DNA of 9,480 bases from an uncultured Elusimicrobiales bacterium (GTDB taxonomy: Bacteria; Elusimicrobiota; Elusimicrobia; Elusimicrobiales; Elusimicrobiaceae): the NCBI GenBank assembly GCA_934644855.1, contig CAKUDJ010000021.1, forward strand, positions 1 to 9,480. Direction: 5' to 3'. A program made the position numbers and the translations under genes. The notes under the pieces are model-generated. The model saw only the letters and a list, made by a program, of their open reading frames with translations, searched no databases and had not been told where the DNA came from. How positions within the stretch are numbered: position 1 is the first letter of the stretch; each line of letters begins with the position of its first letter. Below, one piece after another: positions 1-5,286 of this stretch.

Positions 1-1
1 G

Positions 2-565
2 GTCGGCACGGTGGAATTTTTAATGGCGCAAAATAAAGAATTTTATTTTATGGAAGTAAACACCCGTTTGCAGGTGGAACACCCGGTCACGGAAGCCGTC
101 TGCGGGTTTGACTTGGTTAAACTTCAAATTGAAATTGCCCAGGGCGAGCCGTTGCACGTTTCCCAAAAAGAAGCGGGCGCCGTGCATTGCCACGCCATTG
201 AGCACCGTATTAATGCGGAAAACAGCGAAATGAACTTCACCCCCTGCCCCGGCTCCATTACGGAATGGATACCTGCCGGCGGTTTGGGCGTGCGTGTGGA
301 CAGTCATGTGTATACGGGCTACACCATCCCCAGTTATTACGACAGCCTGATTGCCAAGCTCATCGTCACCGCGCCGGACCGCGAACATCTGTTGGCCCGT
401 TGCCGCCGCTGTTTGGGTGAGTTTCAAATCGGCGGGGTTTGCACCACCATTCCGTTTCACCAAAAAATTGTGAATAACCCGGATTTTATTGCCGGGAATA
501 TGGATACGGGCTTAATTGAACGCATGATGCGTGAAGAAAAAAAAGCAGATGAAAGCAAAAAATAA
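2..565 (+). CDS. accC: Biotin carboxylase subunit of acetyl-CoA carboxylase, C-terminal part (5' partial)
   Basis: This is the last ~187 residues of biotin carboxylase, which carboxylates the biotin of the carrier protein with ATP and bicarbonate, the first step of fatty acid synthesis in the cytoplasm. The reading frame is open from base 2, so the start lies upstream of the window. Seen at the left edge is the ATP-grasp signature: VGTVEFL, then FYFMEVNTRLQVEHPVTE (roughly bases 41-94), which contains the glutamate and arginine that bind metal and bicarbonate. It is followed by the biotin carboxylase C-terminal domain with HRINAE, the PCPG turn and the YYDSLIAKLIV segment. The length after the signature fits the usual ~450-residue enzyme. 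A pyruvate or propionyl-CoA carboxylase subunit cannot be excluded from the C-terminus alone. The stop falls 17 bases inside the preferred start of rfaE2, so the two genes are probably co-transcribed and translationally coupled. Confidence 0.93.
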   Translation, partial: VGTVEFLMAQNKEFYFMEVNTRLQVEHPVTEAVCGFDLVKLQIEIAQGEPLHVSQKEAGAVHCHAIEHRINAENSEMNFTPCPGSITEWIPAGGLGVRVDSHVYTGYTIPSYYDSLIAKLIVTAPDREHLLARCRRCLGEFQIGGVCTTIPFHQKIVNNPDFIAGNMDTGLIERMMREEKKADESKK

Positions 566-1013
566 AATTATGGGCCGCCGGGCCTTGAAAAAATTTGTAG
601 AGGCCGCGCGCGCCGCCGGGCAGAAAATTGTATTTACCAACGGTTGTTTTGATATTCTGCACGCGGGGCATGTAAGCGTGTTGGAATTTTCCCGCGCCAA
701 GGGGGATGTGCTGGTGGTGGGGGTCAATTCGGACGACTCCGTCCGCCGCTTAAAAGGCCCCACCCGGCCCGTCAATACGCAAGGGGACCGGGCGCTAGTC
801 TTGGGCGCGTTGGAAAGCGTCAGCGCCGTATGTATTTTTGAAGAAGACACCCCATATAATTTAATAAAACTGGTCCGGCCGGATATACTGGTAAAAGGGG
901 GGGATTATAAACCTTCCGAAATCGTAGGCCGAGAATTTGCAAAAAAGGTGGTCCGCTTTGCCTTATTGAAGGGCCGCTCCACCACAAATATTATAAAAAA
1001 AGTAAGTAAATAA
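549..1013 (+). CDS. rfaE2: RfaE2/HldE-type nucleotidylyltransferase (ADP-heptose synthesis)
   Basis: Predicted 154-residue cytoplasmic nucleotidyltransferase of the cytidylyltransferase fold, matching the stand-alone C-terminal (adenylyltransferase) domain of HldE. In that family it converts heptose-1-phosphate and ATP to ADP-heptose for the LPS inner core. Seen: NGCFDILHAGH with the nucleotide-binding HxGH (His38 and His41), VGVNSDDSVRRLKGP, RPVN, FEEDTPYNLI, RPDILVKGGDY and a terminal RSTTNIIKK, which is the RfaE2 pattern rather than the TagD pattern. The start is uncertain: an ATG at 549 is preferred, but a GTG at 531 and an ATG at 570 are in frame, and none has a strong ribosome binding site, as expected for a start coupled to the overlapping end of accC. 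No kinase domain is fused, so the HldE kinase partner and GmhA/GmhB would have to be elsewhere in the genome. Confidence 0.9.
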   Translation: MKAKNKIMGRRALKKFVEAARAAGQKIVFTNGCFDILHAGHVSVLEFSRAKGDVLVVGVNSDDSVRRLKGPTRPVNTQGDRALVLGALESVSAVCIFEEDTPYNLIKLVRPDILVKGGDYKPSEIVGREFAKKVVRFALLKGRSTTNIIKKVSK

Positions 1014-1053
1014 CCCGCTTGCGGCTTTCGGGCCGCGGGGCGGTGTTGCGTCA

Positions 1054-1059
1054 AGAGGA
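1054..1059 (+). promoter_or_regulatory. Ribosome binding site deciding the oxoamine synthase start
   Basis: AGAGGA lies 7 bases before the ATG at 1067. The competing in-frame TTG at 1019 has no purine-rich element ahead of it and would add 16 residues unlike the family N-terminus. Confidence 0.7.
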
Positions 1060-1066
1060 TAAAAAC

Positions 1067-2257
1067 ATGGCTGATATTTTTGAGAAATGCAAAAACTATA
1101 AAGACGCCAAACTGGCCATGCGTATGGGCATTTACGGCTATTTCCAGCCGATTGAGTCCGCGCAAGGGCCGGAGGTAATGTTGGGCGGCAAAAAATACAT
1201 TATGGCGGGTTCCAATAACTACTTGGGCCTGGCCGACGACCCCGAAATGAAAAAAGCCGCCGCCGAAGCCGCCCTTAAATACGGTACCGGGTGTGCAGGT
1301 TCCCGCTTTTTGAACGGCAACACCAAAGCAGCAGATGCGTTGGAAGAACGCTTGGCCAAATTCAAACGCAAAGAAGCCGGGTTGATTTTTTCTACCGGCT
1401 ACCAAATGAATTTGGGTGTAGTTTCCTGCCTGATTAAAAAAGGCGACTACGCCATTGTGGATAAACTGGACCACGCCAGTATTTTGGACGGCGTGAAACT
1501 TTCCGACGGGGAAATGGTGCGCTTTAAGCACAACGAACCCGGGGATTTGGACCGCGTTTTATCCAAACTTCCGCCGGAAGCGGGCAAGCTGATTATTGTG
1601 GACGGCGTTTTTAGTATGGAAGGGGACATTTGCCCCTTGCCGGAAATTGTAAAAATTGCCAAAAAATACGGCGCCCGCGTGATGGTGGACGACGCCCACG
1701 CCACGGGGATTATCGGTAAAACCGGGCGCGGCACCTGCGAATACTTCGGCCTGGAAAACGGCGAAGTGGATTTAGTGGTGGGTACCTGCTCCAAAACGTT
1801 TGCCACGGTGGGCGGTTTTGTGGTGGGGGATGCGGATATTATCCACTACATCCGCCACAATGCGCGCAGCCAGATTTTTTCCGCCGCGTTGCCGCCGGCT
1901 TGTGTGGCCTCTATTACCAAAGCGTTGGAACTGATTGAAAATGACACTTCCCGCCGCGATAATTTGTTCCGCCTGACCGCTAAACTCAAAAAAGGGTTGG
2001 AAGATTTAGGCTACGATTTAGGCACCAGCACCACCCCCATTTTGCCGGTACACGTCGGCAGTAATGAAAACTGCTTCAAAATGTGGCGCTCTTTGCACGA
2101 ACTGGGTATTTTCTCTAACCCGGTCATTAGCCCCGCCGTGCCCCCCGGCCATGCGCTGATGCGCTTGACCTTAATGGCCACGCATACGGACGAACACGTT
2201 GCAAAAATTATTGACGCATTCGCCCAAGCGGGCCGCGCCGTAGGCATTATTAAATAA
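1067..2257 (+). CDS. Alpha-oxoamine synthase, serine palmitoyltransferase-like (PLP-dependent)
   Basis: Predicted 396-residue PLP enzyme of the alpha-oxoamine synthase family, which condenses an amino acid with an acyl-CoA or acyl-ACP and releases CO2. The ATG at 1067 is preferred over an in-frame TTG at 1019 because AGAGGA sits about 7 bases upstream and the family N-terminus then fits. Seen: GSNNYLGL (48-55), GTGCAGSRFLNG (73-84), DKLDHASILDG with PLP-stacking His136, VFSMEGD, VDDAHATGIIG with Asp208 and His211, the Schiff-base lysine Lys243 in CSKTFATVGG, RHNARSQIFSAALPPA, and MRLTLMATHT with Arg366. The GTGCAGSRFLNG, FKHN and RSxIFSAxxPPA motifs resemble Bacteroidetes-type serine palmitoyltransferases more than biotin-pathway BioF or glycine C-acetyltransferase. 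No bio genes or tdh are adjacent. Substrate assignment remains inference; BioF or Kbl are the alternatives. It lies 53 bases after rfaE2 and ends before an intrinsic terminator. Confidence 0.85.
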   Translation: MADIFEKCKNYKDAKLAMRMGIYGYFQPIESAQGPEVMLGGKKYIMAGSNNYLGLADDPEMKKAAAEAALKYGTGCAGSRFLNGNTKAADALEERLAKFKRKEAGLIFSTGYQMNLGVVSCLIKKGDYAIVDKLDHASILDGVKLSDGEMVRFKHNEPGDLDRVLSKLPPEAGKLIIVDGVFSMEGDICPLPEIVKIAKKYGARVMVDDAHATGIIGKTGRGTCEYFGLENGEVDLVVGTCSKTFATVGGFVVGDADIIHYIRHNARSQIFSAALPPACVASITKALELIENDTSRRDNLFRLTAKLKKGLEDLGYDLGTSTTPILPVHVGSNENCFKMWRSLHELGIFSNPVISPAVPPGHALMRLTLMATHTDEHVAKIIDAFAQAGRAVGIIK

Positions 2258-2272
2258 GTTTTACACTTAACA

Positions 2273-2300
2273 AAAACCCCGCTCAGGCGGGGTTTTGTTT
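2273..2300 (+). terminator. Intrinsic terminator after the oxoamine synthase gene
   Basis: A perfect 10-bp stem (AAAACCCCGC at 2273-2282 with GCGGGGTTTT at 2287-2296) closes a TCAG loop and is followed by GTTT. It starts 15 bases after the stop at 2257. The A/T arms make it potentially bidirectional. It ends directly against the ribosome binding site of the next gene, so it also forms part of that gene's leader. Confidence 0.88.
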
Positions 2301-2309
2301 AGGAGCGTT

Positions 2310-3416
2310 ATGATTACCGTTTGCGAAGTGACGGATAAAAATTTATCCCAATTTATTCATTTCCCATTTGATTTATACAAAAATTCGCCGTATTGGGTGG
2401 GGGAATTAAAGGCCGATACGCGGCGTTTGCTTTCCCCTAAAAACCCGTTTTGGGCGCACGCTGTAAACAAGATGTTTCTGGCCTATAAAGACGGCGTGTT
2501 GGCCGGGCGTATCATGGCATTAGTCAACCGCGCGCACAATGCGTACCACCACGAAAATATCGGCTTTTTCGGCTTTTTTGATGTTATCCAAGATGAGGAG
2601 GTTTCCCACGCTTTGTTTAACGCGGGGGAGGCGTGGCTCCGCGCGCAAGGGGTGCAGGCGGTGCGCGGCCCGGCCAATCCGTCCAGCAACCATGTGTACG
2701 GCTTGCTCGTCAACAAGTTTGATACGATGCCCGCTATTATGATGCCGTACAACTTCCCCTATTATGCGGAGCTGATAGAAAAAGAGGGCTTTACCAAAAT
2801 AAAAGATGTGTTGGCGTTCCACCGCACTAAAAACGAACAGATTTCCCCACGGTTCCTAAAAGTGTGCGAGCGTTGTATGCGTGCCAAAGGGATTACGTTG
2901 CGGCGCTTAAACCTAAAACATATTGAGCAGGAGGCGGAAATTATCCGCCGTATTTATAACAGCGCGTGGGCGGAAAACTGGGGCTTTGTGCCCATGACAA
3001 AAGAAGAAATGGCCGACGTGGTGCAAGAGCTGAAAATGGTAGTGCGCCCCGAGGGGACTTGTGTGTTGGAAGTAGACGGCGAACCGGCCGGATTTTATAT
3101 TGCCATACCCAATATGAACCATGCGCTCAAAGAGTTGAAAGGCTCTTTATGTAATCCGTGGCGCGTGTGGAAAGCCTTGCGCGCGTGGCGGAAAATTAAA
3201 GATGCGCGCCTGATTATGTTGGGCGTGGCGCCGCAGTTCCGCCAACGCGGGATTGATTTGGTGCTGATAAAGCATATTATTGACCATGGGGTAGCCGTTT
3301 GGAACGAGGCGGAGCTTTCCTGGGTGTTGGAAGATAACCAGGGGATTATTAGGGGGATTGTGGAGTGTGGGTGTTGGGAGGATAAGCGTTATAGGCTTTA
3401 TCAGAAGAGTTTATAA
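2310..3416 (+). CDS. GNAT-fold acyltransferase family protein, function unproven
   Basis: Predicted 368-residue soluble protein. The ATG at 2310 is chosen because AGGAG lies at 2301-2305, five bases before the ATG; a TTG at 2295 lies inside the terminator stem. The first half carries FLAYKDGVLAGRI (56-68), NIGFFGFF (83-90), RGPANPSSN (119-127) and MMPYNFPYYAELIEKEGF (144-161). The second half has the GNAT acyl-CoA-binding pattern GVAPQFRQRGI (305-315) and ELSWVLEDN (335-343), ending in YRLYQK. This layout suggests two GNAT-like domains in tandem. Proteins of this length and pattern are commonly annotated only as N-acetyltransferases. Because it follows a serine palmitoyltransferase-like gene, and because a GNAT-type acyltransferase is reported as the ceramide synthase in Caulobacter, N-acylation of a sphingoid base is a candidate role. 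That is inference from context, not shown by any residue here. The last ~75 bases use AGG, AAG and AGT codons more than the rest of the gene. Confidence 0.82.
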   Translation: MITVCEVTDKNLSQFIHFPFDLYKNSPYWVGELKADTRRLLSPKNPFWAHAVNKMFLAYKDGVLAGRIMALVNRAHNAYHHENIGFFGFFDVIQDEEVSHALFNAGEAWLRAQGVQAVRGPANPSSNHVYGLLVNKFDTMPAIMMPYNFPYYAELIEKEGFTKIKDVLAFHRTKNEQISPRFLKVCERCMRAKGITLRRLNLKHIEQEAEIIRRIYNSAWAENWGFVPMTKEEMADVVQELKMVVRPEGTCVLEVDGEPAGFYIAIPNMNHALKELKGSLCNPWRVWKALRAWRKIKDARLIMLGVAPQFRQRGIDLVLIKHIIDHGVAVWNEAELSWVLEDNQGIIRGIVECGCWEDKRYRLYQKSL

Positions 3417-3445
3417 CAACTGATGGTAAGTTTAGAGATTAACGC

Positions 3446-3476
3446 ACAAGGGGAAAAATAACATTTTTCCCCTTGT
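3446..3476 (+). terminator. Strong hairpin, likely terminator of the plus-strand block
   Basis: A 14-bp perfect stem (3446-3459 with 3463-3476, core CAAGGGGAAAAA/TTTTTCCCCTTG) closes a 3-base loop and begins 29 bases after the GNAT stop. The run of T lies in the 3' arm rather than beyond it. The symmetry makes it plausible in both directions, which fits its place at a convergent junction. Confidence 0.65.
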
Positions 3477-3833
3477 TCGCATTTAATGGGCAAACCATTT
3501 TCCAAATTTAAGCCCTTTTGCACCGCCTTTAGGCTTATGTAGCTAGCGCTACACCGCGCCCAAACTAGCGGCGCAAAATCATCATAAATTTGAAAAATCA
3601 TGCTACAAACACTCGCTCTTGTACTGCTCTGCACGGCATAAAATAAGGGGCCGTTTCCCGCCTAGCCTTTGTTGTTGTCGCTTGCTTTTGTCTTTGCCGT
3701 GTCGTTGTTGTTAAGCGCCCCCCTTTGAAGCCGTCTATAAAATTTATTTTTAACGGAGTATAAAGGCATTTTACTTGTCCGACCGTAGGGAGTTGTAAAA
3801 CGCCCGGCTCAAAATAGGTTTTATAGGTTCCCA
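3477..3833. other. Gene-poor stretch, no convincing gene
   Basis: This stretch is AT-variable and contains a T/G-rich run (about 3666-3711) made of repeated TTG triplets. Two minus-strand frames run through it (about 3598-3903 and 3401-3634, joined by an ATGA overlap near 3600), but neither has a ribosome binding site or a recognisable domain, and one reads straight through the palindromic repeats. Several short complementary segments can be drawn at 3504-3591 (see findings). I see no tRNA with a proper T-arm. Confidence 0.5.
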
Positions 3834-3905
3834 GGGGGCTAGCTTTTTTGCTTACTTTTTTTGCAATGAAAAAAAGTAAGGCGGGTTTGGGGTGCAACCC
3901 CAAGA
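3834..3905. repeat. Palindromic repeat unit, copy 1
   Basis: The copy starts with a G-run, GCTAGC and TTTTTTGC. It contains a 12-bp perfect hairpin (CTTACTTTTTTT at 3851-3862 with its complement at 3869-3880, loop GCAATG), then GTAAGGCGGG and a second hairpin TTGGGGT-GCA-ACCCCAA. The segment 3857-3905 recurs at 3979-4026 with one base substitution and one A fewer. Two hairpins back to back look like a REP/MITE-like non-coding element. A genome-wide copy count is needed to name it. Confidence 0.75.
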
Positions 3906-3915
3906 GTAAACGCTC

Positions 3916-4026
3916 GGGGTGCTAGCTTTTTGCAGGCGGCCTGCAATGTGCGGCCCGCAAGGTGCGGCCCGCAGGGTCTTTTTTGCAATGAAAAAAGTAA
4001 GGCGGGTTTGGGGCGCAACCCCAAGA
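3916..4026. repeat. Palindromic repeat unit, copy 2 with inserted palindromes
   Basis: The copy repeats the GGGG(T)GCTAGCTTTTTGC start of copy 1 (3916-3933) and its end (3979-4026: TTTTTTGCAATGAAAAAAG, GTAAGGCGGG, TTGGGGCGCAACCCCAA). Between the shared ends it carries extra GC-rich palindromes (3930-3973) in place of the CTTAC segment of copy 1. The two copies are direct repeats ten bases apart. Confidence 0.72.
3930..3973. repeat. Array of three short GC-rich palindromes
   Basis: TTGCAGGC-G-GCCTGCAA (3930-3946) is followed by two identical TGCGG-C-CCGCA palindromes (3949-3959 and 3963-3973) spaced 14 bases apart. Each has a single-base centre. They lie inside copy 2 of the larger repeat. 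Confidence 0.8.
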
Positions 4027-4091
4027 ATGAAAATAAGTAAAAACCAATAAAAATTAAACGCATGCGGAAAAAGGCTACTCAAAAAATATCC

Positions 4092-4130
4092 TTAAAAAAT
4101 AAAAAAGGGCTCCGCGGTGTGTGGAGCCCT
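4092..4130 (-). terminator. Intrinsic terminator, minus strand
   Basis: Read on the minus strand, AGGGCTCC (4130-4123) pairs with GGAGCCCT (4113-4106) over a 9-base loop, followed by TTTTTT, A and a further T-rich run. It lies about 210 bases beyond the terminator of rluD on the same strand. It either backs up the operon terminator or ends a separate short transcript from the spacer. Confidence 0.8.
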
Positions 4131-4338
4131 TACGCAAAAAGAAACTCTTAGTTTGTCCCCTGTGATTAAGCTGATATTTCCTTTTTACATATCCCCCTGT
4201 TTGTCAACGGATATATCCCCATATTTCCGCTTCCCCCCTTGGTACTGCTTAATTAAAGGATACTCTTTATCTGCCCATCCGTCCACCTTAAAAAGTAGTT
4301 ATTTTGAGATATCCGTCCGTCGGGGGATTTTTGTGCAC
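4131..4338. other. Unassigned spacer between two minus-strand terminators
   Basis: No gene is recognised in these 208 bases. They contain nested complementary arms, ATCCCCC (4191-4197) with GGGGGAT (4322-4328) and ACGGATAT (4207-4214) with ATATCCGT (4309-4316), enclosing ~94 bases. A TTGACA-like hexamer is readable on the minus strand at 4207-4202, but no good -10 element follows at 16-18 bases. A structured small RNA is possible but unproven. The plus-strand frame covering 4117-4368 has no ribosome binding site and runs through both terminators, so it is not called. Confidence 0.4.
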
Positions 4339-4366
4339 AAAAAAACCGCACTTTGCAGCGCGGTTT
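4339..4366 (-). terminator. Intrinsic terminator of the pgm-eno-rluD operon
   Basis: On the minus strand AAACCGC (4366-4360) pairs with GCGGTTT (4349-4343) over a 10-base loop, followed by a continuous T tract (4345-4339). The stem begins five bases after the rluD stop codon. Confidence 0.85.
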
Positions 4367-4371
4367 AGATT

Positions 4372-5286
4372 TTAGTTTTTGGCGGTGCTTACCCGTTTCC
4401 AAGCGGAAGTGAAATCCGGCGGAACAGGCGCTTCAAACTGTAAAGATTCCCCGGTATACGGATGGGCGAACTCCACCCGGCGGGAGTGGAGCATCAGCCT
4501 GTCGGCCGTGGCCCCTTTATACAGCCAGTCCCCCAGTACCGGGTAGCCCAGCCAACTTAAATGCACACGCAACTGGTTGGTGCGCCCTGTGACGGGGTGC
4601 AGCTGCACGCGGGTAAAACCGTTTTTGCGCTCCAATACTTTGTATTCCGTAATGGCTTCGCGCCCCATATCGGAGGCTTTAATTTTTCCGCCCGCCACGC
4701 GCCCGATAGGCACATTAATCACGCCTTCGTCGTCAGGGATTTCTCCGCAGGCAATGGCATAATACGTCTTGCGGACTAGGCGGTTAGCAAAAAGTTCCGT
4801 CATGCAGTTTTGAAAAATCGCGTTTTTGGCAATCACCATTACCCCGCTTGTTTCGCGGTCCAAGCGGTGCACCAACCCGGCACGGGGGGTGGAAGTATCA
4901 AACCCGGCGGGGGGAGTGGCTAAAATAACGGATACCAATGTTTCTTCAAACGAAAAAACCGCCTGCGGGTTGGTTTCCCATACCGGGCTTTGCGGGTGAA
5001 CCAACAACCCGGCCGGTTTGGCAATTACAAAAAAGTCCTCGTCATCATGAAGCAGCAAATCTTGCAGTTGGATTTGGGTTTTGGCGGCGGAGGGCATTTC
5101 AATTTCCACTTTTTCCCCGGGCGTAAGCGGCCAGGAAGGTTTTACCTGTTTGCCGTTTACGGTCACTTTGCCGTCCTTAATCATACGTTGCACCAAGGCG
5201 CGGGGGAAAGTTTCCAGTTCGTCGCATACATAAATATCCAAGCGGCGGGAGTATCCGTCAAAAATGAGCGTCTTTTTTTCAGCCAT
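4372..5286 (-). CDS. RluA/RluD-family pseudouridine synthase (S4 domain)
   Basis: Predicted 304-residue cytoplasmic enzyme that isomerises uridine to pseudouridine, most likely in 23S rRNA as for RluC and RluD. The ATG at 5286 is chosen because AAGGAAA precedes it by a few bases; an upstream in-frame start would extend far into lgt with a non-family N-terminus. Seen: an N-terminal S4 RNA-binding domain (about 13-62), then the catalytic domain with VIAKPAGLLVHP, and the signature HRLDRETSG with the catalytic Asp143. GRTNQLRVHLSWLGYPVLGD (234-253) and LMLHSRRVEF follow. The usual family form of the late motif is GRTHQIRVH, so Asn replaces His here. Length and domain order fit RluC/RluD; which uridines it modifies cannot be read from sequence. 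Its first 8 bases overlap the end of lgt, so translation is probably coupled, and a terminator follows directly. Confidence 0.92.
   Translation of the reverse strand: MAEKKTLIFDGYSRRLDIYVCDELETFPRALVQRMIKDGKVTVNGKQVKPSWPLTPGEKVEIEMPSAAKTQIQLQDLLLHDDEDFFVIAKPAGLLVHPQSPVWETNPQAVFSFEETLVSVILATPPAGFDTSTPRAGLVHRLDRETSGVMVIAKNAIFQNCMTELFANRLVRKTYYAIACGEIPDDEGVINVPIGRVAGGKIKASDMGREAITEYKVLERKNGFTRVQLHPVTGRTNQLRVHLSWLGYPVLGDWLYKGATADRLMLHSRRVEFAHPYTGESLQFEAPVPPDFTSAWKRVSTAKN

Noticed and set aside
20..463. 147-codon minus-strand frame opposite accC
   Set aside because: The plus strand reads biotin carboxylase without interruption; the minus frame has no motif or ribosome binding site.
1014..1040. 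GC-rich hairpin between rfaE2 and the oxoamine synthase gene as a terminator
   Set aside because: The stem is only five pairs (1021-1025 with 1032-1036) and no T tract follows, so readthrough is expected.
905..1531. Long minus-strand frame (208 codons) opposite rfaE2 and the oxoamine synthase gene
   Set aside because: It is antisense to two genes with clear family motifs, its own translation shows no domain, and it has the histidine/phenylalanine/glycine-rich look of a shadow frame.
3504..3591. tRNA gene
   Set aside because: The hairpins lack a 7-base T-loop with TTC, a 5-bp/7-base anticodon arm and a CCA-compatible acceptor end.
3834..4026. CRISPR-like array
   Set aside because: There are only two long copies with unequal spacing and no unique spacers of regular length, and no cas genes nearby; palindromic interspersed repeats explain the pattern better.
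4117..4368. 83-codon plus-strand frame in the spacer
   Set aside because: It starts within one terminator and ends within another, has no ribosome binding site, and its translation is a low-information, T-rich composition.
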